From Leptodactylus fallax (Eukaryota > Chordata > Amphibia > Anura > Leptodactylidae): a stretch of DNA of 64,000 nt. The notes beneath the pieces are model-generated. The model did no database searches. It saw only the letters and a list, made by a program, of their open reading frames with translations, and was not told the origin of the DNA. Shown one piece after another: positions 39,101 through 48,339 of the stretch (within the stretch, counting starts at the first letter, position 1; the number at the start of each line of letters is the position of its first letter). The DNA lies in the NCBI GenBank assembly GCA_947044405.1, contig CAMRHE010000330.1:124001-188000 (forward strand). The letters are read 5' to 3'. Made by a program: the position numbers and the translations under genes.

Positions 39101-39518
39101 ATTACAACTTCCAAGTTCTTTTCGTATCCACAACGTCTTCCACAAGTCGCTTTTGAAGAAGTATATCTCCCCTGTCCTTACTTCTTCCAGTCCACCTGCG
39201 CCTGTGGTGGTCCAAGGGAAACTGGAATACGAGGTAGAAAAAATTCTGGATTCCTGTCGGGTGCAGAATGCTGTTCAGTACCTCGTGCACTGGAAGGGTT
39301 ATGGCCCGGAAGAGCGAACGTGGGTTTCTGGTAGGGACCTACATGTGCCATGTTTAATTAATCTTTTTCATCGCCAGAACCCTTCAAAAACTGGCCCGTC
39401 TGGCGAGGGTCCAGAGGCCCCTCGTAAAAGGGGGGGTACTGTAACGTCCTTGCCTGTCCGGGCTTTGGCACCGTCCTCCGGGCGCACGCTGCGGCGCAGG
39501 AGGCGTGCCCGGTTGTGA
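36042..39518 (+). CDS. Gypsy pol polyprotein (protease, RT, RNase H, integrase, chromodomain)
   Basis: A single open frame of 1158 codons; the first ATG is arbitrary because pol is normally made by frameshifting from gag. In order: protease with QALVDSGAATNF near residue 60; reverse transcriptase with KIDLRGAYNLIRI and the catalytic YLDDILVF; RNase H (IIEVDASEVGVGAVLS, then FTDHKNLLYL); the HHCC zinc-binding part of integrase (HPGFAGTKYL...CETC); the integrase DDE core (MDFITDLP, SDRGVQF, HPESNGQTERFNQ); and a C-terminal chromodomain (EYEVEKILD, YLVHWKGYG, TWV). The chromodomain probably directs integration to marked chromatin. The last 26 codons lie inside the 3' LTR. The frame overlaps the zinc-knuckle frame by at least 75 bases, one base back. 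Confidence 0.95.
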   Translation: MRQIGSPHPRLFHQTTYTSGKLQGLSGIQKNHSGSQVSSEKSHKLMLPVSLSFGDRSVSGQALVDSGAATNFVKFSFVSALCIELVSLDTPLLVTGADFTPLARGKIRFKTPLLSLQVGSIHTELMSFFVMEDLSSDIILGLPWLDLHNPTFDWPKKELVKWGNQCSSHCIALHTSDCLSEETLLPEFLSDFHDVFDAKAAEVLPPHKPYDCAIELLPDSKYPKGRIYNLSAPEREAMRDYTQDSLLKGHIRPSQSPMGAGFFFVKKKDGGLRPCIDYRELNKITVKHQYPLPLMPDLFNQIVGARWFSKIDLRGAYNLIRIREGDEWKTAFNTPEGHFEYLVMPFGLCNAPAVFQHFVNDIFRDLLGRYVIVYLDDILVFSPDWATHIEHVRSVLLLLRQNSLFAKLSKCLFGVQRVTFLGYVITPDSFCMDPLKVTAINNWERPSNLKALQRFLSFSNYYRKFIKNFSAIVKPLTDLTKKGADVTKWTPEAEQAFVHLKKCFVEAPVLVPPDYDRPFIIEVDASEVGVGAVLSQGSENFTCLQPVAFFSRKFSPTQRNYDVGNRELLAIKWAFEEWRHFLEGAKHQITVFTDHKNLLYLDNAKRLSPRQARWALFFTRFNFVVTYRPGSKNVRADALSRSFGPSGAPKDVPDKILSPGVVLAIITPDLATLVVNSQDLAPSNTPTEKLFVPPNLRLRVLEEIHCSTLMGHPGFAGTKYLLSRSYWWPSWSRDVCEFVAACETCAKMKTPRRLLEGLLHPLPIPKRPWSHLSMDFITDLPCSQGKTVIWVVVDRFSKMYHFVPLKKIPNAPRLASFFINHILRLHGVPENIVSDRGVQFVSRFWKEFCGRLGVSLSFSSAFHPESNGQTERFNQTLEQYLRCFVSDAQEKCRTFLPLAEFAINNRVNVTTKMSPFYCNYGFNPRYSSLCSTESVNPTAEHTYQRLCTVWAQARLSLVKDQEYQKRQANKRRLPGPEYRVGDRVWLSTRNLRLRVPSGKFAPCYIGPCVIPELINPVSFKLQLPSSFRIHNVFHKSLLKKYISPVLTSSSPPAPVVVQGKLEYEVEKILDSCRVQNAVQYLVHWKGYGPEERTWVSGRDLHVPCLINLFHRQNPSKTGPSGEGPEAPRKRGGTVTSLPVRALAPSSGRTLRRRRRARL
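39426..39439 (+). promoter_or_regulatory. Polypurine tract of the Gypsy element
   Basis: aaaaggggggg followed by tac directly before the right LTR (TGTAACG at 39440). This is the usual position for the plus-strand primer. Confidence 0.75.
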
Positions 39519-40107
39519 TTCTTTTCTTTGGGTTTTTCTTGTACTGTCTGAACACTGTCCTATTCCCTCACCTTCTTAATTGATTTTCCACCACGCCCTT
39601 CTCCTTCACCTTGCTCTCCCCCTGCTCCACTAAGAGTTAACTTTGGTCCTGCCTTGGTGATTGACAGCCTATCCTCCTATCAAGTCTGAGGCGGGTTCTT
39701 TCTCCCTATTTATTGTTTGCCCACTGTCCTATGGGCGCCTGCTATTGCTTTTTGCTTACTGGCTTTACTTCTTGTTATTTGTTACCTGCTCTTCTTATTT
39801 TCTGACCACTGGCTTTGACTTTGACTATTCTCTTGGATCTCGATTCTGTGCTGCAATTGCTCGATTGTTACTGACCCCTTGGCTAGCTGACCTCCCTTTG
39901 TTGTTGTGCGTCTTGTCTGCGTTCTATGTGATCACTTATTATAAGGAGGGACTGTCGACGTGGTTGCTGGCTGTCACCTAGGACAGATCGGGCAAGTTAG
40001 CCAGGGACAGTGGGGGGATTCCGCTTAGGGTCCACTGTCTCGTGTGCCCCTCCCCCCTAGTTCTCCAGCAGCTTCTGGGGAATCGCTCCTCTAGTGACTC
40101 CCTTACA
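39440..40107 (+). repeat. Right (3') LTR of the Gypsy element
   Basis: 668 bp, same ends as the left copy, two single-base deletions relative to it. Its first 79 bases are also coding for the end of pol. Confidence 0.95.
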
Positions 40108-40700
40108 AAACCCCTGGCAGCTTCTATATGCCTGCACCCTGATATCAGAGGGGTTAGAGTCAGGGATAGGGAATTCAAACTCTCATTGTTTGATGACTAT
40201 GTCCTACTAACCCTGACCAACCTACACATAAACCTACCCAACTAACATACCCTCTTAGAAGCATTTGGCCGCCTTTTGGGGTATAAAATCAACAACTTAA
40301 GATGGAGGCCTTTCCAATTTGAATAAAGATGACTGTATTGTTACTTATTCAAGACCCTTCGGATCCCCGTCCCTTTAAAGGACCTTCAATCTTTACAGGG
40401 CTCTATTTTGCTATTTGTATGGACTGGAGGGAGACACAGAGGTTCTAGATTGGTCATGATGACTCTAAGGGACAAGGGGGGGTCCCTTACTCTCCAATTT
40501 GATCCTCTATTATTGGACCACTCAGCTGCGGAGAGTGCCAGTGTGTTCCATCCTATTGGTATATTCTAAATGGATGGAGATAGAGAAATCAATCCCAACT
40601 TCTTTCTATGGTTGAACCCTTATAGCCCACCCTCTGGACTATAATTGTATTTGTTTAAAACTTTTATAAAAATTACATTTTAAAAAAAAGAAAAGAAAAA
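40108..40700 (+). pseudogene. LINE-A, 3' part after the Gypsy insertion
   Basis: The first five bases are the second AAACC copy. Translation resumes the interrupted reverse transcriptase: KPLAASICLHPDIRGVRV, then a decayed catalytic block where FDDYVLL stands for the usual FADDLLL. Only about 580 bases follow, so most of the ORF2 C-terminus is deleted. The element ends in an A-rich tail at about 40680-40700. Confidence 0.8.
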
Positions 40701-41470
40701 TAATATACTAGAATAGCCATTCCTTTCATCATGCTCACTATCTACGGAGTTATCCAGACAAAAGACAAACATCACATACACAACATAGATTTTTATAAAG
40801 TTTTTATAGAATAAAAATAATGAAGCACCATTGTAATGAAAATATTGCTCGCCCTTTAAATGAATAAAAAATAAGTGACTCTTAGGTCAGAGTTGGTGGA
40901 GACCACAGAACTTACTGCAATCATTCAGACATTAAGAACAGTCCACCCTTGTCCTGAGATAAGAGCCATGGAACCCAATGGTTTCCTCCGGAGAGTTATA
41001 CCTCTGGAGGAGAAAAAAATCCTGATCCTGGATATGGTGATATATCCAGGGATCATATCTCCAATACTGCCGTGTATATGTATTTTATTATAAGCTAATG
41101 AAGGATATCCTTGTAAGGATTGATCACATGGATCAGGGCATGTGAGCCCTCTCTCCATTTCTTATTTAATAGTAAGGGTTCCTTCTGCTGACCCCTTATA
41201 TGAAGCCCCTCAGCTTCATATAAGGGGTGAAATCTGCAGCTCACAACACTGATAAGAGTTGATGGCAGAGGTTGGTGGCTTAGACCAACAGATCACTTTT
41301 TTAATAACCAGGATGTTTACCTTACCTTAGCCTTAATGAAGAGGGTTGTAAATGCAAAGAGACGCCTCTTTCCCAGGTTGAGTAAATAAGCATTTCAACC
41401 CCCATCCCATTGACATTACACAGGAACGATTAATATTCATGGACTCATCTCAAGGCCTAACATTATAAAA
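40701..41470. other. Host sequence between LINE-A and LINE-B
   Basis: No gene is seen. It contains a near-perfect hairpin (41191-41205 with 41214-41228) and an inverted element-like stretch around 40990-41060. It ends in the LINE insertion target. Confidence 0.6.
41191..41228. other. Perfect 15-bp hairpin
   Basis: The stem accccttatatgaag (41191-41205) pairs without mismatch with cttcatataaggggt (41214-41228) around an 8-base loop. It may be the remnant of a small palindromic element; there is no U-tract after it, and no known RNA fits. Confidence 0.6.
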
Positions 41471-41481
41471 ACTGTATAATG
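41471..41481. repeat. LINE target sequence, first copy (actgtataatg)
   Basis: The sequence actgtataatg directly before LINE-B recurs after the poly(A) tail of LINE-B (48327-48337) and after that of LINE-C (52630-52640). Confidence 0.85.
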
Positions 41482-41606
41482 GGGGGCGTGGCCTGAACAT
41501 GCTACCGTGAAGACGCACTCCTGCAGAGCTCCCGGACCCCGAGCGCTACCTACCACCACTTAAGGGTAAAATTAACCCAAAAGCGACTCTGAACGGCTCA
41601 CCCGCA

Positions 41607-43274
41607 ATGGTGAAGCGACCAGGACGCAGGGGGACCTCCTCCTCTCTAACGGAGCCGCACATTGCCCGTTACCTGCTCTCCACTCCTTCCTCCCTCCAGG
41701 CAGAGGGAGCCAAAATGGCGCCGGCGCGCGCTCCCACTGCCTCTGCGCAGCTAGCGGCGCTTCCTCAAAGTCCAGCGGACCTTCCAGGCTCACAGGAGAA
41801 GCCTGACACGCAGCTCTCCTCACCGCTGCCGTCCCAGCCGCCAACGGAGGAGGTTTCAGCGATCACCCGGCAGGTACCGGTCCCCTTCCCCCCCCGCTCC
41901 CAAAATGGCGGCCCCAGCAGTGTCCCCACGCTCCAATCCTCACCTCTCACTGAGGAACTGTTAACCCCTGAGCTCCTGCAGCCTCCCTCTTTTAATGGAA
42001 TACCTGGCCCAGCTGGATCTGGTGCAAGCTTGCAGTCTCACTCTCCCATGCCTTCTATAATACAATCAGGGTCACTGCCCTATCAGCCTATGACCTCTCA
42101 GAATATAATACATCCTGCAGAGACCCCAGATGTTCCGCTGAAAATGGATCTACATATAGCCAGGCCCTCTCCTGGCTGTATCCCGCTGACAACAGGAGCA
42201 ACTAGAGCATCCCATAATGAAGCAGACCCACGGACGGGGCCCGTGGCCCCTGGTGCCTTAGACCAACATGAGGGTCTGAAACCTGACCTCTCTGGCGCCC
42301 TGATAGCCCCTCACTCTCCAGCTTCCTCTGACTCATCTGACTTCTCTGGGAGGGATGCAGCCTCACTCTCCCACCGCCGAAAGCGTCCTAAACTAACGGA
42401 CATCTGGAACCTTCTTAGCAATATGCCTACTAAATTGGACCTGGAAGCCATGGTCCGCAGAGTCGAGGAAAAACAAGAGAAAATCATGTCTGAGTTTAAA
42501 ATGGAACTACAGACTCTATCTACACAAGTCTCTACTCAACAACAGCAGGCGGCTTCGCTGGATCAGCGCCTCACTGCCGTAGAAAATTTCCAGTCTATGC
42601 AAAGAGACCTCAACAGATCCATCCTTCTGCAGGTCGATGATCAAGAAAATAGAGGTCGTCGAAATAATGTCAAACTGAGGGGTATCCCTGAAAGTCTTCC
42701 CCCCTCGGAGCTCCATTCTGCAGTGACCTTGATTTTTAACACAGTCCTGTCTCGTCCTCCGGATTCGGAGATCACCATTGACAGAGTCCATCGGGTGTTG
42801 GGTCCTAGGCGTAGGGACACCACGGAGCCCAGGGATGTTCTTTGCAGAGTCCATTTCTTCAGGGAAAAGGAAGATATTCTTCAAGAGGCCTGGCGTGGTG
42901 GCCCGGTCCCATTTATGGACACCCAGGTGCATCTATTACCGGATGTTTCCCGACGTACCCTAGCCATGCGCAGAATCCTTAAACCAACCTTACAAGCCAT
43001 CCTGGACTCTGGGGCCACATATAAATGGGGTTACCCTTTCCATGTCCAAATCCGTCGCAACGGAGCTACCTTTGCACTTCACTCTCCAGAACAAGAGACT
43101 TTGCTGGTGAAGTTTCTGGATCTGCCTGAGCTCTCCCTCCCTGACTGCCTGGTCTACCCACTGCCACCTGTGACTCCGGGGGGGGCGCCCGCCTTCCTTT
43201 ACCCTGTCTCGGAGACGACCTCGAGGGGAGGGTGCCTGGCGGAGGTCTACTTGAAATGTGATGTATTTTTCTAG
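41607..43274 (+). CDS. LINE-B ORF1 protein (L1-type RNA-binding chaperone)
   Basis: 555 codons, intact, ATG at 41607 and TAG at 43272-43274. The first 250 residues are low-complexity, Pro/Ser-rich. A coiled coil follows (about 265-340: TKLDLEAMVRRVEEKQEKIM, then QQAASLDQRLTAVE), and then the RRM-like core (DQENRGRRNNVKLRGIPESL, IDRVHRVLGPRR) and the C-terminal domain. ORF1 proteins of this clade form trimers that coat the element's RNA. The N-terminal extension is longer than in mammalian L1 (about 340 residues in total there). Confidence 0.9.
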   Translation: MVKRPGRRGTSSSLTEPHIARYLLSTPSSLQAEGAKMAPARAPTASAQLAALPQSPADLPGSQEKPDTQLSSPLPSQPPTEEVSAITRQVPVPFPPRSQNGGPSSVPTLQSSPLTEELLTPELLQPPSFNGIPGPAGSGASLQSHSPMPSIIQSGSLPYQPMTSQNIIHPAETPDVPLKMDLHIARPSPGCIPLTTGATRASHNEADPRTGPVAPGALDQHEGLKPDLSGALIAPHSPASSDSSDFSGRDAASLSHRRKRPKLTDIWNLLSNMPTKLDLEAMVRRVEEKQEKIMSEFKMELQTLSTQVSTQQQQAASLDQRLTAVENFQSMQRDLNRSILLQVDDQENRGRRNNVKLRGIPESLPPSELHSAVTLIFNTVLSRPPDSEITIDRVHRVLGPRRRDTTEPRDVLCRVHFFREKEDILQEAWRGGPVPFMDTQVHLLPDVSRRTLAMRRILKPTLQAILDSGATYKWGYPFHVQIRRNGATFALHSPEQETLLVKFLDLPELSLPDCLVYPLPPVTPGGAPAFLYPVSETTSRGGCLAEVYLKCDVFF

Positions 43275-43558
43275 GATGTTCCCCTTTAACTCACATATTG
43301 GTTAACGAATGGTAGGCCCCTTGGTGTGCTTTAGGCGAGAGGGGGCACCTTGCGGGTCTCTAGTTTTATCTCCTCTTGGGGGGTGTATAAGGGTTCTCAA
43401 TACAAAAATGTGATGTATTTTTCTAGGGTGTTCCCCTTTAACTCACATATTGGTTAATGACTGGTAGGTCCCGTGGTGTGCTTTAAGGCGAGAGGGGGCA
43501 CCTTGCGGGTCTCTAGTCTTATCTCCTCTCCGGAGGTGTATAAGGGTTCTCCATATAA
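43254..43558 (+). repeat. Tandem duplication, two copies of about 152 bp, between ORF1 and ORF2
   Basis: Copy 1 at 43254-43405 and copy 2 at 43406-43558 both start aaatgtgatgtatttttcta and share nearly all of their length, including gagagggggcaccttgcggg. The ORF1 stop codon lies within copy 1. Copies differ at about ten positions, so the duplication is not brand new or was inherited from the source element. Confidence 0.9.
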
Positions 43559-44147
43559 CAGAGGGCGGCTAGAGACTTTAATCTAAAAGTAATTCCCCTC
43601 CTCCCTTCCTTAGCTGTTGAGCTTCGTGTGCCTTGGCTCCCCCTACCCAGTTGTAAGACATACCCTCATAGGGGGGTCACCCCCCCCCCCCGTTTGATCT
43701 GATGGGATTACTATTTTTTAAGAGTTCAGCCCCCCTTTCTCTCCACCCTTAGTAGAAAGGTCTTGGTCACATTTTTCATTCTAATGCTCGGGGAAAGGGT
43801 GGCAACTAGATTTGAGTTTTTACTTTTCCCCTGATAGTCTAGCTTAGCAGCTCTCTGGGCGTATACTGCGGTGTGCTCCTGAGACCTGCCTAAGTGGGTT
43901 ATCCCACTGTTTTGTGTTTACCGCTCTTGGTCTAGCCTTGAGTGTAATTAATTTGTGGTATTTCTTGGGTTTTTTTTTTTGGTCCCTTCCTTTGTGCTCC
44001 CTCTTTCCCTCGCTTTATCCCCCTTCCCCCCCCTTTTTTTTTTTTTTTTTTCCTTCTTCTTCTTTCCTCTCTGTGAGTCTTGTGGTCTTGTGTGCGTTGT
44101 CTGTTTTTTTTTGTCTTTTCCCCTTGCAGGACCCCCGGCCCTTCGCC

Positions 44148-47100
44148 ATGGACTCTCTGGTGTTCTCCTCCATCAATGCTAACGGTCTCAACACTCCCGA
44201 GAAGAGATCATCCCTTCTCCGCCTTCTTTGGAGTAGGAGGGTCCAGGTGGCCTTTATCCAGGAGACTCACTTTCGAGAGGGGGCGGTCCCTACCTTTTCC
44301 TCTTTAAGATACCCAGACGTATACCATAGCTGTTTTCCGGAGTCCAAGTCCAGGGGGGTGAGCATTCTTATCGCACGTTCTGTTCCCTGGAAGTATAAGG
44401 CAGCCTTGCGTGATGATTCTGGTAGATTCCTGTTTGTAAAGGGGGAATTAGCAGGCTCTTTGTTTACTCTAGCCAATGTCTACCTCCCCAACTCTAACCA
44501 GGCGGCTGCCTTAGAAGGCATTCTGGCTAAGCTGGCCGATTTTGCGGAGGGCACTCTTTTAGTGGGAGGAGATTTCAATGTAGCCCTGGACCCTTCGGTA
44601 GACATCTCCAGAGGCTCGTCCTACATACCTAAGCAGGTCCTCCGACGTATCCGTCGACTGCTTTTTTCTCATCAGTTGATAGACCTCTGGCGCACGGTCC
44701 ACCCTGACGCGAGAGACTATACCTTTTATTCACATGCTAGAGATGTTTACTCGAGATTGGATTATTTCTTCATTAGACACGCAGACGTTCCTTTAATAAA
44801 CGGAGCTGAGATTGACCCTATCACTTTCGCGGACCATGCAATGGTCCATGCTGTCCTGACATCACCCGCCACGAGGCCCCGAGCGTCTCAATGAGTCGCT
44901 GCTCCAGGACATCCCCACATCTCAGGCTGTCTCCTCTGCCCTGGCTAATTACTTCCAGGAGAATGATACAGCGGAAGTGTCTCCCCTGACACTATGGGCC
45001 GCTCACAAATGTGTGGTTAGGGGGGGTGCTGGTACAGCATGGGTCCCGCATCAAAAAGGAGAGGTCTCGAGAGATAGCCGCGCTGATTGCCGATGTGGTT
45101 TCCCTCGAGCAGACCCACAAGCGCACTCACGCCATAGATACCCAGTCAGCCCTTTTAGTAGCTCGTAAAAAATTATGAGAACGCCTAGATATACGTACAA
45201 AATATCTCTTGGCTAGAGGACGGCGCCATTTCTATGAATTTGGAAATAGATGTAGCCGCACACTTGCCAGGTCCCTTAGGGAACAAAAGACACGCAACTA
45301 TATCCCCTCGATCACTGATTCGACGGGAAGGCGCCATACTGACCCACACCGTATTGCAGAAGAGTTCGCTGGGTTTTATCGTACCCTCTACAACCTACCG
45401 TCATGTCCCCCAGAGTCGAATGGCCCCTCCCTGGCCTCTGTTCTGAAACAGTATATAGCAGACTCCGGAATGCCTAAACTCCCGGCGGAGGCCCAAACTG
45501 TTCTTGACTCACCTATAACTAAGGAGGAATTAGCTCAGGCGCTTCAGACAATGCAACCTAGTACGGCCCCGGGCCCTGATGGCTTCCCAGCCTCCTACTA
45601 TAAAAAATACTCGTTAGAGTTGTTGGGCCCCCCTGGTGCGTGCCTTAAATTCTCTGTCGGCGGGTGCAACTCTCCCCCCGGACATGACTAGGGCTCATAT
45701 AGCAGTAATACATAAGGAGGGTAAAGACCCTGCGATGTGTGCCAGTTATAGACCAATATCACTCCTTAATGTTGACTTAAAAATCTTTTCTAAGGTGTTA
45801 GCCTCTAGACTGGCCCCTCTATTGCCTGATCTAATACAGTCCGATCAAGTAGGTTTTATCCCCACACGTGAGGCTAGTGACAATACAGTAAAGGTAATTA
45901 ACGCCATACACTACGCCAAAACCCATGACCTCCCACTTTGTCTCCTCTCTACTGATGCTGAAAAAGCATTTGATAGAGTGAGCTGGTCTTACCTATTTGA
46001 GGTCCTGGATCATGTGGGGCTTGGCCCGATTATGAGATCCTGGATTGCTTCCTTGTATTTCAATCCATCAGCCTCTATGAGAGTTAACGGAACTATTTCA
46101 TCTCCCTTTCCGATAGGGAATGGCACGCGTCAGGGGTCCCTCTCTCCCCTAATCTTTGTCTTAACTCTAGAACCTTTGCTTAGAAAGGTCAGATCTAACC
46201 CGGACATAGGCGGCCTAAGGGTAGTCAGTAGAGTCCTGAAAATTGCAGCATATGCAGATGATCTCCTCTTCTTGCAGGATCCGGCCAAATCCCTCCCCCC
46301 CCTAATGTCTGAATTTAGCAAGTTCTGTCATCTTACTAACTTTAAAATTAATTTTCAGAAATCTGAGGCCCTCAATGTTTCGCTTCCGCAGGGGATTCAG
46401 TCCTCTCTGGAGACCTCCTTCCCCTTCCGATGGTCGAGAATAGCTATCAAGTACTTAGGGGTTATGATAACCAAGGACCTAGGCGAACTCTATGACAAAA
46501 ATTACCTCCCTCTTCTGCGGGCTATTAGATCCGACCTCAAAAGATGGTCCATAGGTACTTACACATGGTTTGGCCGCTGCGCCATATACAAAATGAATAC
46601 TATGCCCTGTCTGCTATACCTCTTCCAAACTTTACCGATCCACATACCCCCTGGTTTTTTTAAGTTATTGTATAGTGACCTAATCAATTTCGTGTGGCAG
46701 GGTGGACGTGCTAGGCTGGCGCGCTCTACTCTCACGTTACCTAAACAATGGGGTGGTCTGGGTCTTCCTGACCCTCGAAAGTATTACGAGGCCTCCATGC
46801 TCCAAAGAGTGCTAGACTGGTGCCGCCACGCTCCTTACAAACAATGGGTAGCCCTGGAAAACGTATTCGTTGCCGCCCCCCTGGACTCGCTTCCCTGGTT
46901 AGACTCACTATGCCCCGGGGCCCTGAGACCCCACCCTACCATAGGTCCCACTCTCCGGGTATGTAGGTCTCTCTTTTGTAGGGAGCGGATCTCCCCCTCC
47001 CCTTCACCTTTACTTCCCATCCTGGGAAACCCTGCCTTTATGGCGGGTTTATCTCAAGGGCCATTCCGGTAGTGGCGAGTGGCGGGCAGAATGAGGGCCC

Positions 47101-47918
47101 TACATTTTCGCTCTGGTGGCGACTGGATGTCTCACCGGGAACTACTCACCACACCGGACCTTCCGGCGCTTGGCCCATGGCGGGTCTTTCAACTCACGCA
47201 CTTTCTCTCTTCATTACCTAACTCCCCGGGGTATGACAGACAGCCCACGAGGTTTGAGGAGACTTGCATGGGAAGGGGCCTGCTAAGACACTCCCTCTCT
47301 GATTTCTATTTGCTCCTGGTGTCCCCTCCTCCAGGCCACAGACCCTCCTACTTAACCAGATGGGAGGCTGATCTGGCCATGACCTTCTCTGACCAACAGT
47401 GCTCCAGAATTTTTGAGTTTACCCACAAGAGTTCGATAGCTAGCAGATATCAGGAGGCAGGATATAAAATCCTGACTAGATGGTACCATGTTCCGTCTAA
47501 ACTACACAGACTCTTCCCGTCCTCCTCTCCCGCTTGTTGGCGTTGGGGCTCGGGGGAGGGGACGCTTTTACATATTTTCTGGGAATGCTCGATATTGAGA
47601 GACTTTTGGGAGGGAGTACATAGGATGCTAGGTCAGATATTCCAAACTTCCATTCCTAACACGCCAGCCTTCTTTCTCCTACACCTTTCAGACTGCCCCC
47701 TGCGCACCTACCGCAAATCCTCCCTACAGCACATGATCAATGCCGCTAGGGCGTGTATCCCAGCGCTATGGAAATCGTCTAATCCCCCTTCTCTCCTTCA
47801 CTGGATTCGCAAAGTGGAGGACATCCAGTACATGGAGGATCTCACGGCATCCCTTCAGGGAATCCTTTATGGCGGCCTGGACGCCGTGGATTCTCTTTCA
47901 GGGATCCCAGGCCTATAA
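44148..47918 (+). pseudogene. LINE-B ORF2 pseudogene (endonuclease and reverse transcriptase)
   Basis: Starts MDSLVFSSINANGLNTPEKR. The endonuclease (44148-44880) has FIQETHF, NVYLPN, GGDFNVALDPSVD, SRLDYFF and a DHA motif. Frame is lost near 44880-45200, including an in-frame TGA at 45176-45178, and again near 45635. The reverse transcriptase (about 45500-46600) has PGPDGFPASYYK, YRPISLLNVDLKI, LLSTDAEKAFDRVSW, QGSLSPL (one residue shorter than the usual QGCPLSPL) and the intact catalytic AYADDLLFL. An in-frame TAG lies at 47070-47072. The C-terminal part ends with a zinc-knuckle-like CWRWGS...HIFWEC segment near 47540-47590. Each lesion is small, so the source element was active not long ago. 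Confidence 0.9.
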
Positions 47919-48326
47919 AGATCTGACGGGTAGACCTTGATTGAAGGTTTACACAGCCGATATGGAGGGGTCGGGGTCCTTGTCTGTTTGTCTGTTCGTC
48001 GTGTGTGTCAAATCTTGGCTCCCACATTTGTCCCCTCCTTGTCTTTCTTCCTGTCCCTCTCTCTTCCAGTCCCTCCTGCTTCCTTCCCCCCTCTGTCCCC
48101 TTTTTTTTTTTTCTCTTTTTTTTTCTTTTTCCCTGACAACTGCTATGATCAGCAGAAGCTGATGTTCTAATTTATCTATTTCATGTTACCATGTTATTAT
48201 GTATGGATGTTGATATATGCCTTGATCCTTGAGGTCAGGCACTTGTTTGGCTCACGCCATCTTTGTTTGTTGCTATTTCTGTACAACTTCTAAAATAAAG
48301 AATTTATAAAAAAAAACAAAAAAAAA
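47919..48326 (+). other. LINE-B 3' UTR and A-rich tail
   Basis: A short 3' UTR with a pyrimidine-rich stretch (48020-48135), aataaag at about 48294, and then an A-rich tail interrupted by single bases. The next 11 bases are the target sequence actgtataatg. Confidence 0.8.
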
Positions 48327-48339
48327 ACTGTATAATGAC
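48327..48339. repeat. LINE target sequence, second copy (actgtataatgac)
   Basis: Sits between the tail of LINE-B and the 5' end of LINE-C and serves as the duplication for both. Confidence 0.85.

Larger units (their letters stand above)
34522..40107 (+). mobile_element. Gypsy (Ty3) LTR retrotransposon with chromodomain, nearly complete
   Basis: Two LTRs of 670 and 668 bp, starting TGTAACG and ending CTTACA, frame gag and pol reading frames. Between them I count 7 substitutions and 2 single-base indels, about 1%, so insertion was recent compared with the host LINE. It is flanked by a 5-bp AAACC duplication. Domain order protease-reverse transcriptase-RNase H-integrase-chromodomain is Gypsy type; the chromodomain and sushi-like gag point to the vertebrate chromovirus lineage. 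One gag frameshift probably disables it. No envelope gene is present. Confidence 0.95.
41482..48326 (+). mobile_element. LINE-B: near full-length L1-like LINE
   Basis: It has a short 5' UTR, ORF1, an inter-ORF region with a tandem duplication, ORF2 with endonuclease, reverse transcriptase and C-terminal zinc-knuckle regions, a 3' UTR with aataaag and an A-rich tail at about 48295-48326. It is flanked by actgtataatg copies. ORF1 is intact, but ORF2 is broken by several frameshifts and stops, so it cannot move by itself. Confidence 0.93.

Noticed and set aside
43914..44147. Upstream extension of LINE-B ORF2 before MDSLVF
   Set aside because: The 78 extra codons are encoded by a T-rich tract and give a hydrophobic low-complexity peptide; the internal ATG matches the LINE-C ORF2 start.
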